Assembly (NCBI RefSeq): GCF_002865645.1
Contig: NW_020194519.1
Span: 250,573 to 314,572 of the forward strand
Source: Hyaloscypha bicolor E
Taxonomy: Eukaryota > Ascomycota > Leotiomycetes > Helotiales > Hyaloscyphaceae
Length of the DNA stretch: 64,000 nt
Reading direction: 5' to 3'
A program made the translations under genes and the position numbers. A model generated the notes under the pieces. The model worked only from the letters and a program-made list of their open reading frames with translations, searched no databases and was not told the DNA's origin. Within the stretch, counting starts at the first letter, position 1. Every line of letters starts with the position of its first letter. Positions 43,008-51,895 of the stretch are shown piece after piece.

Positions 43008-43241
43008 ATGATGTGCCAACGCATCCATGATATCTGCAAGATCTGCAAGCTGCCAAAATCCCGTAATTTCAAAGAATGCACTGAAAGAGCGGTACTCGAG
43101 AGTCCACCTTTAAAGCACGAGGTTACTAATGTGTTTACAAAGCGACAGGTTATTTGTAGACAATGTTTAGATAGGGAGAGGGAAGTGGTGAGGTTAATGA
43201 ATTGTGGTCTACAGAGTCTACCACCAATCTTCAGAAGATAA
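43008..43241 (+). CDS. Small Cys-containing protein, 77 residues
   Basis: Starts MMCQRIHDICKICKLPKS and contains KECTERAV and KRQVICRQCLDREREVV. The CKxC and CRQC pairs suggest a zinc-ribbon-like fold. It begins like its upstream neighbour (MC-x-R), so the two may be old duplicates, but similarity is limited to the Cys spacing. The start could be the second Met (43011). Function unknown. Confidence 0.5.
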   Translation: MMCQRIHDICKICKLPKSRNFKECTERAVLESPPLKHEVTNVFTKRQVICRQCLDREREVVRLMNCGLQSLPPIFRR

Positions 43242-43455
43242 CTAGTCTCAATACTGAAATGTCACCAAATAAAGAACCTTAACAACAATCTTAGAATATT
43301 CAAAGTATTGACGAATAAGCTTTGACCTCAAGATGCCGACAATATGACCTCTCTCTGAAAAGGAGATTTGTATACATGCAAATAATTTCGGCCTCTCGCT
43401 GCTGAGTGCTAACTTCTGGAGTACATCACAAGTTCTTCCATAACAGTCCAAATTA

Positions 43456-45357
43456 TCACTTTATCTCCTCATTCGAGCTTTCCCTCGACGCCTCGGCGAC
43501 CGTAGTCTTCCCAGCACCCTTTCCTGCAACCTCACTCGTCTCCGCAGCACCATCAGCCCCCTCCCCCTTAAACTTCAAATCACTCAACCCATACACAACC
43601 AAAAATATAATCCCCACCACAGCTGAAACACAGCTGAACACTAATGCAACAATACCTCTCGCCGTGAAGCCTGCAGGCAGCCACCCCACTTGTTTATTCT
43701 GGCCCTTCAAATCCAGATAATCCTCTGTATTCGCGGCAGCGTTACCTTCAGTTGGGATTCCGCCAGCTTTACAAACATCGTAGTGGTTCTGAGGGATGTT
43801 GAGCCGCTCTTGCATTTGCGTTGGTGCTTCGATGAAGAGCAGGCCGAGACCTTGCGAGAGATGCCAGTCGATGTGGCAGTGGAACATCCAGACACCCGGA
43901 TTATCTGCCACGAAACGAATGACAAAATATCCTTGTGGGGGCAATACAAACGTATCTCTTCGAGCAGGGTATTGCGGGAACGCGGTGTGGTTTGCCTCAT
44001 CATAAGGTACTGGGTCGCCGTCTGCATAGTCGTAGAATGTGGCGCCGTAAGCGGGTGCGCGGTCGATGACTTGGAATGCATGGCCGTGCAAGTGGAAGGG
44101 GTGCGAACCGCCGTCGTTGTTATTGAGAATTACTTGCACAACGTCGTTGTGCTCGAGAACGAGGGGGTGGGTGAACTCGCCGTAGACGAGAGAGTTGGTG
44201 GAGAGGTCGCCGGAGGACATGACGGAGAAGATGGTGGGGACCTTGGCGGCGGTGTAAGAGATATTGTTGAGGAGTGCGTAGCCAGCACCGTTGCCAAGGT
44301 TCTCCATATTAACGCTCAGCTCGAGGGTGTAGTCTGGTTCTGGTAGGAGCGGCATCCGGTCGTGTGGGATCAGAGTGATGTCGTCAAAAGGATTGAGCTG
44401 TGTGGCATCGTCGACGGTCATTACCGCTTGAGGATGGTCCGCATCGGCATTGTATTGCAGCCAATTGGTTTGGTTGAGCTTCAGGTCTGACGGAATGCCG
44501 TCGAGAAGAGCGGAATCCGCAACAGTGACAATGGGATAATTCTTGTCCGTCGTGTTCTTGGTTGTCAGAAGAATAGCATAACGCTGGGCGATGGCAAGGT
44601 AGAGAGTATCCGCTTCAGTTGGTTCTGTATATATCCCATCGATCTCGACAATTGTGAAAGTGTGGTCTTCGATGTAGAAGTACTGAGCAACAAAGGCGCC
44701 AATGTTGATCAGCCTGATGAGATACGTTGTATTTGGCTTGACCATGATATTTGAGTTGAGAGTGTCGTTGAACAGGAAAGCTTGCGGGATTGGCTCGGCT
44801 CCAGTTGGGTTGTACACTGACAAAAAGTCTGGAGCGATTCCCTCGACTAATTCATGGTACCAGTCGCTCATAGTCACCGTAAATTCCTCCTCGTATTGAT
44901 CATAGAAGTAGGACTCAGTGTCGTGAACGATCAAAGCTTGTCGATATCCATCGGGGTAACAATAGTCGGCATGGCAATGATACCAGTAAGTTCCGTTTTG
45001 ATTGACAGTAAAGTTGTAGACGAAATCTGCTCCAGGAGGAATCGGACATTGGGTCACCATGATGGGGCCGTCCATTTCGTTCGTACCGTTTTGATACATC
45101 CCGTGGAAATGGATTGAAGCGTTCTTGTCTCCGAGCCCATTGTGCATGTTAACAACCAATTGATCCCCCTTCTCGACCTCTATTATTGGTAGTGGCCACT
45201 GATTATTCACACCTATGACTTTTCTCTCTGTCAATCCATCAGGGTTGGCGGTAACCCAGGTGACGTTGAAGTCATATGTGACTGTCTTTGCTGTAGAATA
45301 GCCGAAAAATAGCAACACCATAGCTGCCAATAGGGCTGCATGAGGGAGTATTGCCAT
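43456..45357 (-). CDS. FET3: Multicopper ferroxidase (Fet3)
   Basis: Plasma-membrane multicopper oxidase that oxidises Fe(II) for uptake by Ftr1. 633 residues from ATG 45357, where a signal peptide begins (MAILPHAALLAAMVLLFFGY). The frame extends upstream to 45612, but that part looks like leader. Copper ligands: HFHGMYQNGTNEMDGP, WYHCH, HPFHLHGH and HCHIDWH. NPTGAEPIP keeps the glutamate, and NNNDGGSHPFHL an aspartate, tied to iron oxidation in yeast Fet3. A transmembrane helix lies near 575-600 (IVALVFSCVSAVVGIIFLVV), with a short cytosolic tail. Odd: the second copper motif reads WYHCHADYCYPDGYRQA where Fet3 proteins usually have WYHSH...QYPDGLR. Divergent neighbour is FTR1. Confidence 0.93.
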   Translation of the reverse strand: MAILPHAALLAAMVLLFFGYSTAKTVTYDFNVTWVTANPDGLTERKVIGVNNQWPLPIIEVEKGDQLVVNMHNGLGDKNASIHFHGMYQNGTNEMDGPIMVTQCPIPPGADFVYNFTVNQNGTYWYHCHADYCYPDGYRQALIVHDTESYFYDQYEEEFTVTMSDWYHELVEGIAPDFLSVYNPTGAEPIPQAFLFNDTLNSNIMVKPNTTYLIRLINIGAFVAQYFYIEDHTFTIVEIDGIYTEPTEADTLYLAIAQRYAILLTTKNTTDKNYPIVTVADSALLDGIPSDLKLNQTNWLQYNADADHPQAVMTVDDATQLNPFDDITLIPHDRMPLLPEPDYTLELSVNMENLGNGAGYALLNNISYTAAKVPTIFSVMSSGDLSTNSLVYGEFTHPLVLEHNDVVQVILNNNDGGSHPFHLHGHAFQVIDRAPAYGATFYDYADGDPVPYDEANHTAFPQYPARRDTFVLPPQGYFVIRFVADNPGVWMFHCHIDWHLSQGLGLLFIEAPTQMQERLNIPQNHYDVCKAGGIPTEGNAAANTEDYLDLKGQNKQVGWLPAGFTARGIVALVFSCVSAVVGIIFLVVYGLSDLKFKGEGADGAAETSEVAGKGAGKTTVAEASRESSNEEIK

Positions 45358-45689
45358 TTTGTGTGAATTGTTGAGGGGCATAAAACAGAGGATGGTGGGG
45401 TTGAAGATCGTCTTGATAGCAGCAGAATACCAGCAACGAATGCGGATGCGGCCTCTGAAGAGAGTTCTGCTCCGCAGAAGATATTTGGACCCCGTGAATT
45501 GCGAGCACGAGTTGGCCGTGAAGATGGCACCGGGGACGTTTCTCTTCAAGGAAACAGCGTTATTTCCTGCCGTGCCAGCATGACGGGTGTGTGGAGGAAT
45601 GCGCTTTCCCACGGTACCCGAGCCCGCCTATGATCCGTCCCATGGTACCACTAACAGAGCCCAAGCCTCCACATGGCAGCAATCGGATG

Positions 45690-45698
45690 ATCAGATAA
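45690..45698 (+). promoter_or_regulatory. SreA-type GATA site
   Basis: ATCAGATAA, exact match to the ATCWGATAA consensus, 333 bp upstream of FET3 and 355 bp upstream of FTR1 start codons. Confidence 0.65.
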
Positions 45699-45814
45699 CG
45701 AAGAAAAGTTCTTTCAACGGCCTGAATAAGTGGTCGCCGATGTCGGTACAAGGGTCGATTGGATTACTTCAGTGCTAGTGAGCGCGTGTCAGGGATGTGA
45801 GTGGGACTCGTTTG

Positions 45815-45823
45815 TTATCAGAT
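45815..45823 (-). promoter_or_regulatory. SreA-type GATA site
   Basis: TTATCAGAT on the plus strand reads ATCTGATAA on the minus strand, an exact consensus match, 230 bp upstream of the FTR1 start. Confidence 0.65.
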
Positions 45824-46052
45824 CTTTCCCGAGTGGGGAGCTAGGGTCAAATCAGCAGGGTTAGATGCAGGGCCAAGAGGGCCAAGGAGTTCCCTCCTGA
45901 AGCGTCAGGCTAGGCCGGAACAGCGCTGCGGTACCCACCTCAGTCGTGTTGTCGGCTCCTCAAGGGAGGAGGAACCTTTTATACCATCTGCGTCGACTGT
46001 CCCCCCCGTTAAACTCAACTACCACATTCTACTCCTTCTGCGAACCGTCGCC

Positions 46053-47201
46053 ATGCCAAACGTATTTGCTCCGTCGGTGTTCTTTATTGTTTTTCGAGAG
46101 GTTCTCGAGGCAGTCATCATTGTTTCCGTGCTTCTATCTTTCCTGAAGCAATGCCTCGGCCAACCAGACCAAGACCAAAAGATCTACAAACGACTGGTAC
46201 GACAAGTATGGTTTGGGTCATTATCAGGAGTTTTCGTCTGCCTGGTTATCGGTGGTGCGTTCATTGGAGTCTTCTACGGCGTCGGCAAAGACATCTGGTC
46301 AAAATCAGAGGATCTCTGGGAGGGCATATTCTACCTCATTGCCACAGTCATCATCACAGTCATGGGTCTTGCGCTTCTGAGGGTCAATAAAATGAAGGAG
46401 AAGTGGAGGCTCAAGATTGCACACGCTCTTGTCGACAAGGCGAAGCACCATAATGCCAAATCCTGGCTCGGTGCTTGGGGGAAAAGGAATGCTCTGTTCA
46501 TACTTCCGTTCATCACGACAATGCGGGAAGGAGTCGAAGCAGTAGTGTTCGTTGGAGGAGTATCTCTCGGCTTGCCAGCTACAGAATTTCCGCTGCCAGT
46601 CATAACTGGCTTACTGGCCGGTTTGCTGATTGGGTACCTCATCTACCGGGGCGGAAACGTCCTGTCCATCCAACTATTCCTCATCGCCTCCACCAGCGTT
46701 CTGTACCTCATTGCAGCGGGCATGTTCTCAAAGGCTATTTGGAGCTTGCAATTCCACACCTTCGCTCAGAAAGTCGGCAGTGACGTGGCAGAGCAAGGAT
46801 CCGGGCCAGGCTCATACGACATCACGCAGAGTGTCTGGCATGTCAACTGCTGCAGTCCGCAAACCGACCACGGGTGGGACGTCTTCTATGCCCTTCTAGG
46901 CTGGCAAAACTCGGCCACCTATGGCTCTGTCATTTCTTACAATGTTTACTGGATTGGTATCATGGTTGCAGTGTCATGCCTATTGTATGAGGAGCGCACT
47001 GGTTCACTACCGCTGAAAACCCAGACCCTGGCAACATTAGCGAAGGTTCCTGGGCTCAAAGGTTGGGCGAAGAAGAAGCAAGCAATATCGGCGGAGGAAC
47101 GAGCTGGAATTGTTCGCCAAGGTCAAGCTCACTTGGCTGGTGGAGTTTTCCATGATTCTGACGGTTCGTTGTCGGAGGACAACCGACAGCTAGCAAAGTA
47201 G
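46053..47201 (+). CDS. FTR1: High-affinity iron permease (Ftr1)
   Basis: Plasma-membrane permease that takes up the Fe(III) made by Fet3. 382 residues from ATG 46053 (MPNVFAPSVFFIVFREVLEA); the in-frame extension back to 45801 covers the GATA site and is not family-like. Two REXLE-type iron motifs are visible: REVLEAVIIVS (helix 1) and REGVEAVVFVGG (helix 4). About seven hydrophobic helices, the conserved loop SYDITQSVWHVNCC and a last helix in YWIGIMVAVSCLLYEER are present. The C-terminal 70 residues are cytosolic and charged. Complete and intron-free; partner of the divergent FET3. Confidence 0.95.
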   Translation: MPNVFAPSVFFIVFREVLEAVIIVSVLLSFLKQCLGQPDQDQKIYKRLVRQVWFGSLSGVFVCLVIGGAFIGVFYGVGKDIWSKSEDLWEGIFYLIATVIITVMGLALLRVNKMKEKWRLKIAHALVDKAKHHNAKSWLGAWGKRNALFILPFITTMREGVEAVVFVGGVSLGLPATEFPLPVITGLLAGLLIGYLIYRGGNVLSIQLFLIASTSVLYLIAAGMFSKAIWSLQFHTFAQKVGSDVAEQGSGPGSYDITQSVWHVNCCSPQTDHGWDVFYALLGWQNSATYGSVISYNVYWIGIMVAVSCLLYEERTGSLPLKTQTLATLAKVPGLKGWAKKKQAISAEERAGIVRQGQAHLAGGVFHDSDGSLSEDNRQLAK

Positions 47202-47952
47202 CTGGCTCCCAATGATGTGAGGCCGATAGGAATAGTGAAGAGGTTGATTTGATCTTTCTTACAAGGTGGTACAGGTGGGGAAATTGGCGTTAAGAGGTTC
47301 TAGCATATTGAATTCTTAATTTGATGAAATCAGATAGCAGTTTCAACACCGATCCGTTGATCTCTCCGACTTTTGTCAATTTGACAGAAAAGGATGCCAA
47401 GAAGATTTCAGAACGTAGTGTGCCTCGAATCGGCCACCCAGACGGCGGGGCTCCCTGGCGAACGAAGTAATTAATCCCTCAATATTAATGTGGATTGTGG
47501 TGTGATGCTGGTTTGGGGCTATCGACGGCCGCCAACCAGGACGACCAGCCACCTAGCCTGTTGATCCGACACACCCGCCCATCGCTAAGAGCGGATCTGA
47601 TAACCTACACGGACCCCGCTCCATGCGAACTACCCTTGCAAAACCTTCCCCATTCGCAGGAAAGAGTTTTCACTTTTCACACCACAGCCTCGGGAAAGAG
47701 TTTCTCCTAACAACCATCCCAGGCACATCAAAGTTTCCAGCCGCCCAATTTATTCGCCCGCGTATGGAGTTTCTCCATAATTTAGTCTTTTCTTATTATT
47801 TCTTGGCTTCTTGAGCACCAATTGAAATTCCTCCTTTCCGCTTTCGACGTGTCATTCGGCTCAGGTGAAAGCTTATATTTCGCCAAGTCGGTCTCGGCAA
47901 AGACGCTCCTTATAGTAAAAAGCAAAAAAGCCTTGAGACAGACAACATCTAG
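47202..47952. other. Intergenic region downstream of FTR1
   Basis: No gene seen. Includes the FTR1 3' end. Several short plus-strand ORFs (47495-47814) lack motifs. Confidence 0.35.
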
Positions 47953-48551
47953 GGCGGAAAATCTGATATACCCTGCTGTGTTATCAGTAAATCTGACATA
48001 CCTTCTCCACCCGCCGCATTAAGCTGGCCAATTAATTAATACGATGAACCTTACAGGCTCCACAGCCTGTAGGAAGAGTAAGTTTAGCAATATTCATAGG
48101 GCCTGTACGCTATATTTGGGCCCCGGAAAGCCTGCAAGGCCCTATAGTTATAGTGCTTCCCTCGCTGCCAGGCAATACTTATAGCTGCAACCTCTATAGC
48201 TATTCCCAATCCTTAAAATCTATAGAAATTTAATAAAAACCTCACTAGCAGTATATTTAAATCGTGAAAATGAAATAAATGAGTAATAGATAGAAGTATA
48301 TAAAGTCTATAATATATATAGATCGTAATTAAATTAAAATCGCGATGACCTCGCTAAAAAGTTGCAGAGTTGAGGGTATTCAGGGTACTTTAGGGGGGCG
48401 ATGGCGACAGCGATAGCGACGTCAATAGCGAAGTTAATAGGGACGTTAATGGCTTTGGAGTTCCCATTGACTAATTGGTCAGCTTAATGCGGCGGGTGGA
48501 GGGTATGTCAGATTTACTGATAACACAGCAGGGTATATCAGATTTTCCGCC
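47953..48551. mobile_element. Long-TIR element, Mutator-like candidate
   Basis: The two ends are nearly perfect inverted repeats of about 75-80 bp: the left begins GGCGGAAAATCTGATATACC and the right ends in its reverse complement. They include TGTGTTATCAGTAAATCTGA and CACCCGCCGCATTAAGCTG. About 600 bp in total, with an AT-rich interior and no ORF. Flanks carry CAACATC on both sides (47943-47949 and 48552-48558), an imperfect 9-10 bp duplication. Long TIRs with roughly 9-bp duplication fit Mutator-like elements; superfamily is tentative. Confidence 0.75.
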
Positions 48552-48804
48552 CAACATCATCTAGAAAGATACCCACAGCTCAAGAAATGGGGCCAAAGTG
48601 GGTCTCGCCACGTACTGCCGCCAAGCTGCACTTCTAACCAATGATCCCCAACACATCAAAGTGCTTGTCTTGCTTTTTCCGACGACCGCCCAGAGAAGCA
48701 AACCCGCCAAGCTGTAGATCAGTCCACAAGTCGTGTGATCTCCGTTGACATCTTTCTTTGTAAGCCCTCTTTCCCGGCAGCAGCCCGATGGAACCCCACT
48801 AATC

Positions 48805-49002
48805 TTATCAGATCCTGCCCCTGTACTTTTTCGCGCAACTATCCCGCCTCCTCGAAGCCTATCAGAAACCTTTGCGCGATTTGGGCGCAAATGGTGTGCT
48901 TTGACAAACGCCCGATGTTTCAAAACATTTTCGTGGCGGGGGTAGGAGGCGTAGGATTTGACAAGGATTCACGTAATCTTATCTGATCCCATCTTATCAG
49001 AT
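48805..49002 (-). promoter_or_regulatory. Cluster of three SreA-type GATA sites
   Basis: Exact ATCWGATAA matches read on the minus strand at 48805-48813, 48979-48987 and 48994-49002. They lie in the stretch between the long-TIR element and the kinase fragment, with no recognised iron gene next to them. They may be remnants of a lost promoter or serve an unannotated transcript. Confidence 0.4.
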
Positions 49003-49358
49003 GCAAAATATGCGAGGGGCAGCCTCCGATCATCGGGGACTCGGTATTGCCTTCCCGAAGGAAATTTGAGAAAGTTTTGTTGTTTAACGAACCCAAGTTG
49101 AGGTGTTGGAACGGATGAGCCAACGTCGACTGACGTCAACCTCGGGAGATCTTGTTTTCTATCGGCTTTCAAAGTCTCCAGCAAGTCGTAATTCTGAGAT
49201 ACAATTGTTTGAGCTTTAGGTCGTCCTTGAAATTCCATAGCTGTCGACGTCTTATGCTTTTGAGGTTGTTCCTTCCATTGCGCTATCTTCACATGATCTC
49301 CTTCACAGGCCACCTTCCGGGGCTCGTCTGGATTATAGCAAGTCAATTCAGCTTCCAC
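48969..49358 (-). CDS. Unassigned ORF, 129 codons
   Basis: One open frame (MEAELTCYNPDEPRKVACEG...). No family recognised, no splice structure, and it overlaps the GATA-site cluster at its 3' end. It could be a gene piece or chance. Confidence 0.2.
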   Translation of the reverse strand: MEAELTCYNPDEPRKVACEGDHVKIAQWKEQPQKHKTSTAMEFQGRPKAQTIVSQNYDLLETLKADRKQDLPRLTSVDVGSSVPTPQLGFVKQQNFLKFPSGRQYRVPDDRRLPLAYFASDKMGSDKIT

Positions 49359-49677
49359 TTAGTCATGAATTGATTTTTGATCCTACCATCTTTCTGATCT
49401 CTGCTTGAACGGTTTCTCTCGCTGGTTGGAACGCACAAGGGTCTCATCGCCGAATATGTCAGGAAGCAGGGAAGTGCGATGGAACAGTGTTGTTTGCATT
49501 CTGTGAATCACACGTGAGCTGGCGAAAACCCTTTGGAGAACCTTTGTGTTTACATACATCGATGATCAACTGCATGTAGTGGAATGAACTTACCAAATTG
49601 ATATCACGTGCAATGACTACTTTCTCGGCTTTATAATTGCGGCTAGCTCAGCCCCTTTTGCTGTAAATGAGATCTTT

Positions 49678-50045
49678 TTGTGGAGGCACCTCTTTTGGCT
49701 TGTCAGTACCGATTGGATAAACCTTGTCAAAGGGCCGTTAAATCGCAATCCCAAGGACCGACTTGGAGCAACTGATGGCGCGGGAGACTTGAAACGACAT
49801 GCTTTCTTTTCTGGTATCAATTGGGATGCTCTTGCTGAAAAGACCGCCAATCCACCGTTCAACCCGCCCGCTGGCGAAAGCTGAATGGGGTTCCCCTCGG
49901 TTTGATCCTGACCACATCGTTCTTGGCTATGCGCCTTCTCTGACTAACAGAGCGGCTGACTGGTCTTACATCGACTCCTGCTGCGCTTGGCATGCAAGTC
50001 AATTTCAACGGATTCACATTTATTGATGAGAGGGTTTTGGATTGA
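49678..50045 (+). pseudogene. C-terminal fragment of an AGC protein kinase (Ypk/S6K-like)
   Basis: LVKGPLNRNPKDRLGATDGA followed by HAFFSGINWDALAEK and PPFNPP is the end of the AGC kinase domain and start of its tail. In shifted frames follow AEWGSPRFDPDH and then FNGFTFIDER, which is the hydrophobic motif (FxGFTF). At least two frame changes lie between them, and everything before kinase subdomain XI is missing, so the copy cannot make a kinase. Confidence 0.65.
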
Positions 50046-51123
50046 TATGCTCAACGGTATGGTGCCGTTGATGAAGAGAAGGAGTAAGGCAGTGATGGGA
50101 GAGAACCATAGAAATTAACAAATATACCGTAGGATTTGACATGTGAAACTTTGCACATGAGCTGTCTTGAGGAGTTCTTAAAAATGAAGAAATGGATGAA
50201 ATAATGCCAAACATCATATGCATAAAACATCACCATTTCAATTCTCCGACATTGGCAAATAATACAACCAGTTAATGACGCAGAGATATCTGGTGCCCCT
50301 AGTCAGTCTACAGAACCGTGACGAAAGATAATTGAGCATGCCATCGTGGTTGAGAGCAAGCTTGGAAAATAGTTCCAGTCCATCTTCAGTAACCTGAGTA
50401 GGGGTAACCAGGAGAGGAACGAAAGGTACAAAATCTCTCTCAACGAATTCCGGGAAAACTGGACCCATGAAAATATTGTGCACTGCAGAAAAAGTGGATT
50501 CAATGCAAGCCAGGTAAAATGAAGTCATATTCTTGACAGACATAAACAAAACGTTTGAAACTCGCAAAACTACATTAGACATGCTTATTGAAATGCTATA
50601 AAAGAGCCCCTGGTTTATCTTCGGTCATTCTCTCTTGATTGCTGCATCAACTTCTACCAGCTGAGCACGGTAGGCATGATTTCTCATATGGCGAGGAGGC
50701 GAAGTTTTTGAAACTTAACTCGAAGAGATTCTTGGAGAGTGAATATGTTACATCGATCTTCTGCCCGATTCAGCCTTGATTCATTCACCGTAGCTCCTGG
50801 TTTCCAGGAATACTTTCCATGATATTTCAACTGATCGTGTCCTCCTCATCCGCACGCACTTCTCTCTTGGATGTTATTCATGGCAGTGATCTTCTAAACC
50901 AGTGCCAGTTTTCCATAAATCACTCAGCTATGGAAGTAAACACGCTCAAATATATAAGCCCTACTTTTTCCTCCGTTCCTCATCTGAAATTCAAGAACAG
51001 ACACATCCTTTTTAAACTCAAGACTTCAGAAGCATCAACATCGACGCAAATTTACAGGGAGAACATTGGACACGATCTTCAACCCCCGTCCTACATTAAA
51101 CTTCACAACCCTCACTTGTCAGC
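50046..51123. other. Intergenic region
   Basis: No convincing gene. A minus-strand ORF at 50238-50582 (114 codons, with FMGPVFPEFVERDFVPFVPL) is not recognised. The right part should contain the alpha-kinase promoter. Confidence 0.35.
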
Positions 51124-51895
51124 ATGACCCACATAAGACTTATTGGGGGAGGGGGATGCAGAATGTTGGGTGAGTACCCCTTCGCCGAAGGAACCTTTAA
51201 ACTCTGTTGGAAAGCCAAATACCTGGACGGGTTTCGTCGCGGGGAGACCGCCATCATCAAACAATTCAAGGAAGGTTGCGTCTACGAAGAGTATTACTTC
51301 AATGAAGAAATGATCATCATTGGGGTCACGGAGAAGATCGCCAAGGCATTTAATAAAGCCAAAATTCTCGGCGGCGACAGGCTCGTGAGAGTTTCTAGGC
51401 CAGTTATAGCGACAAGTGGGAATACAGGTGCTAAAGCTCTAGTTGAGCCGTACATCGATATGTTCGAGAAGTTCAACAGCAACAGTGGATGGGTGAATAC
51501 AGATTGTGATGAATCGGGCGATGCAATGCAGGCCCTGAGTCACTTCTCATATCATGAATCGGATGGGGAGTACGTGCTTTGCGATTTGCAGGGTGGCGCA
51601 TATCGAGATGAATTGTAAGTCTCTGTTTTAAAACTAAGAGCACAGTTGGCTAATTATATGTAGCGTCTTGACAGATCCTATTGTCTTGACTAAAAAAGGG
51701 AATTTGGGACCAGGAGATTTAGGAAAGGAAGGTATGAAATCTTTCTTTCAGAAACATCAATGCAATCGGTATTGCAAAAGTCACTGGATAACACCCAGTG
51801 GGGGAGGTCGAAGTCGTATTTCTAGCAAAAAGGGCACGGCCTATGATCTGGGATCAGACCCCAGCCGCAATCCTTTGTCTAGGTGGTATTCGTAG
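51124..51895 (+). CDS. Alpha-type (MHCK/eEF2K-like) protein kinase, short form
   Basis: An atypical Ser/Thr protein kinase domain on its own; substrate unknown. Model join(51124..51614,51664..51895), 240 residues; the 49-bp intron joins exons as RDE-F-VLTDPIV. YPFAEGTFKLCWKAK is the nucleotide-binding start, AIIKQFKEG carries the Lys, and YVLCDLQGGAYRDEFVLTDP is the metal/catalytic block. DLGKEGMKSFFQKHQCNRYC is the zinc-binding end typical of the family. The Gly-rich loop after it is weak (SGGGRS). Short forms of this length are common in filamentous ascomycetes. Residues up to the Zn site are all present, so probably functional. Confidence 0.84.

Larger units (their letters stand above)
45358..46052. 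promoter_or_regulatory. FET3-FTR1 divergent promoter
   Basis: The 695 bp between the two start codons serve both genes. It contains two perfect matches to the SreA/Urbs1-type iron-repressor site ATCWGATAA: ATCAGATAA at 45690-45698 on the plus strand and TTATCAGAT at 45815-45823 (ATCTGATAA on the minus strand). In other fungi this GATA factor represses iron-uptake genes when iron is plentiful. Repression here is inference. The second site overlaps the open frame upstream of FTR1, supporting the later start at 46053. Confidence 0.75.

Noticed and set aside
45358..45612. Longer N-terminus for FET3 from 45612
   Set aside because: The extra 85 codons are basic and unlike Fet3, while a good signal peptide begins at 45357.
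45801..46052. Longer N-terminus for FTR1 from 45801
   Set aside because: The extension contains the GATA site and does not resemble Ftr1; the family start is at 46053.
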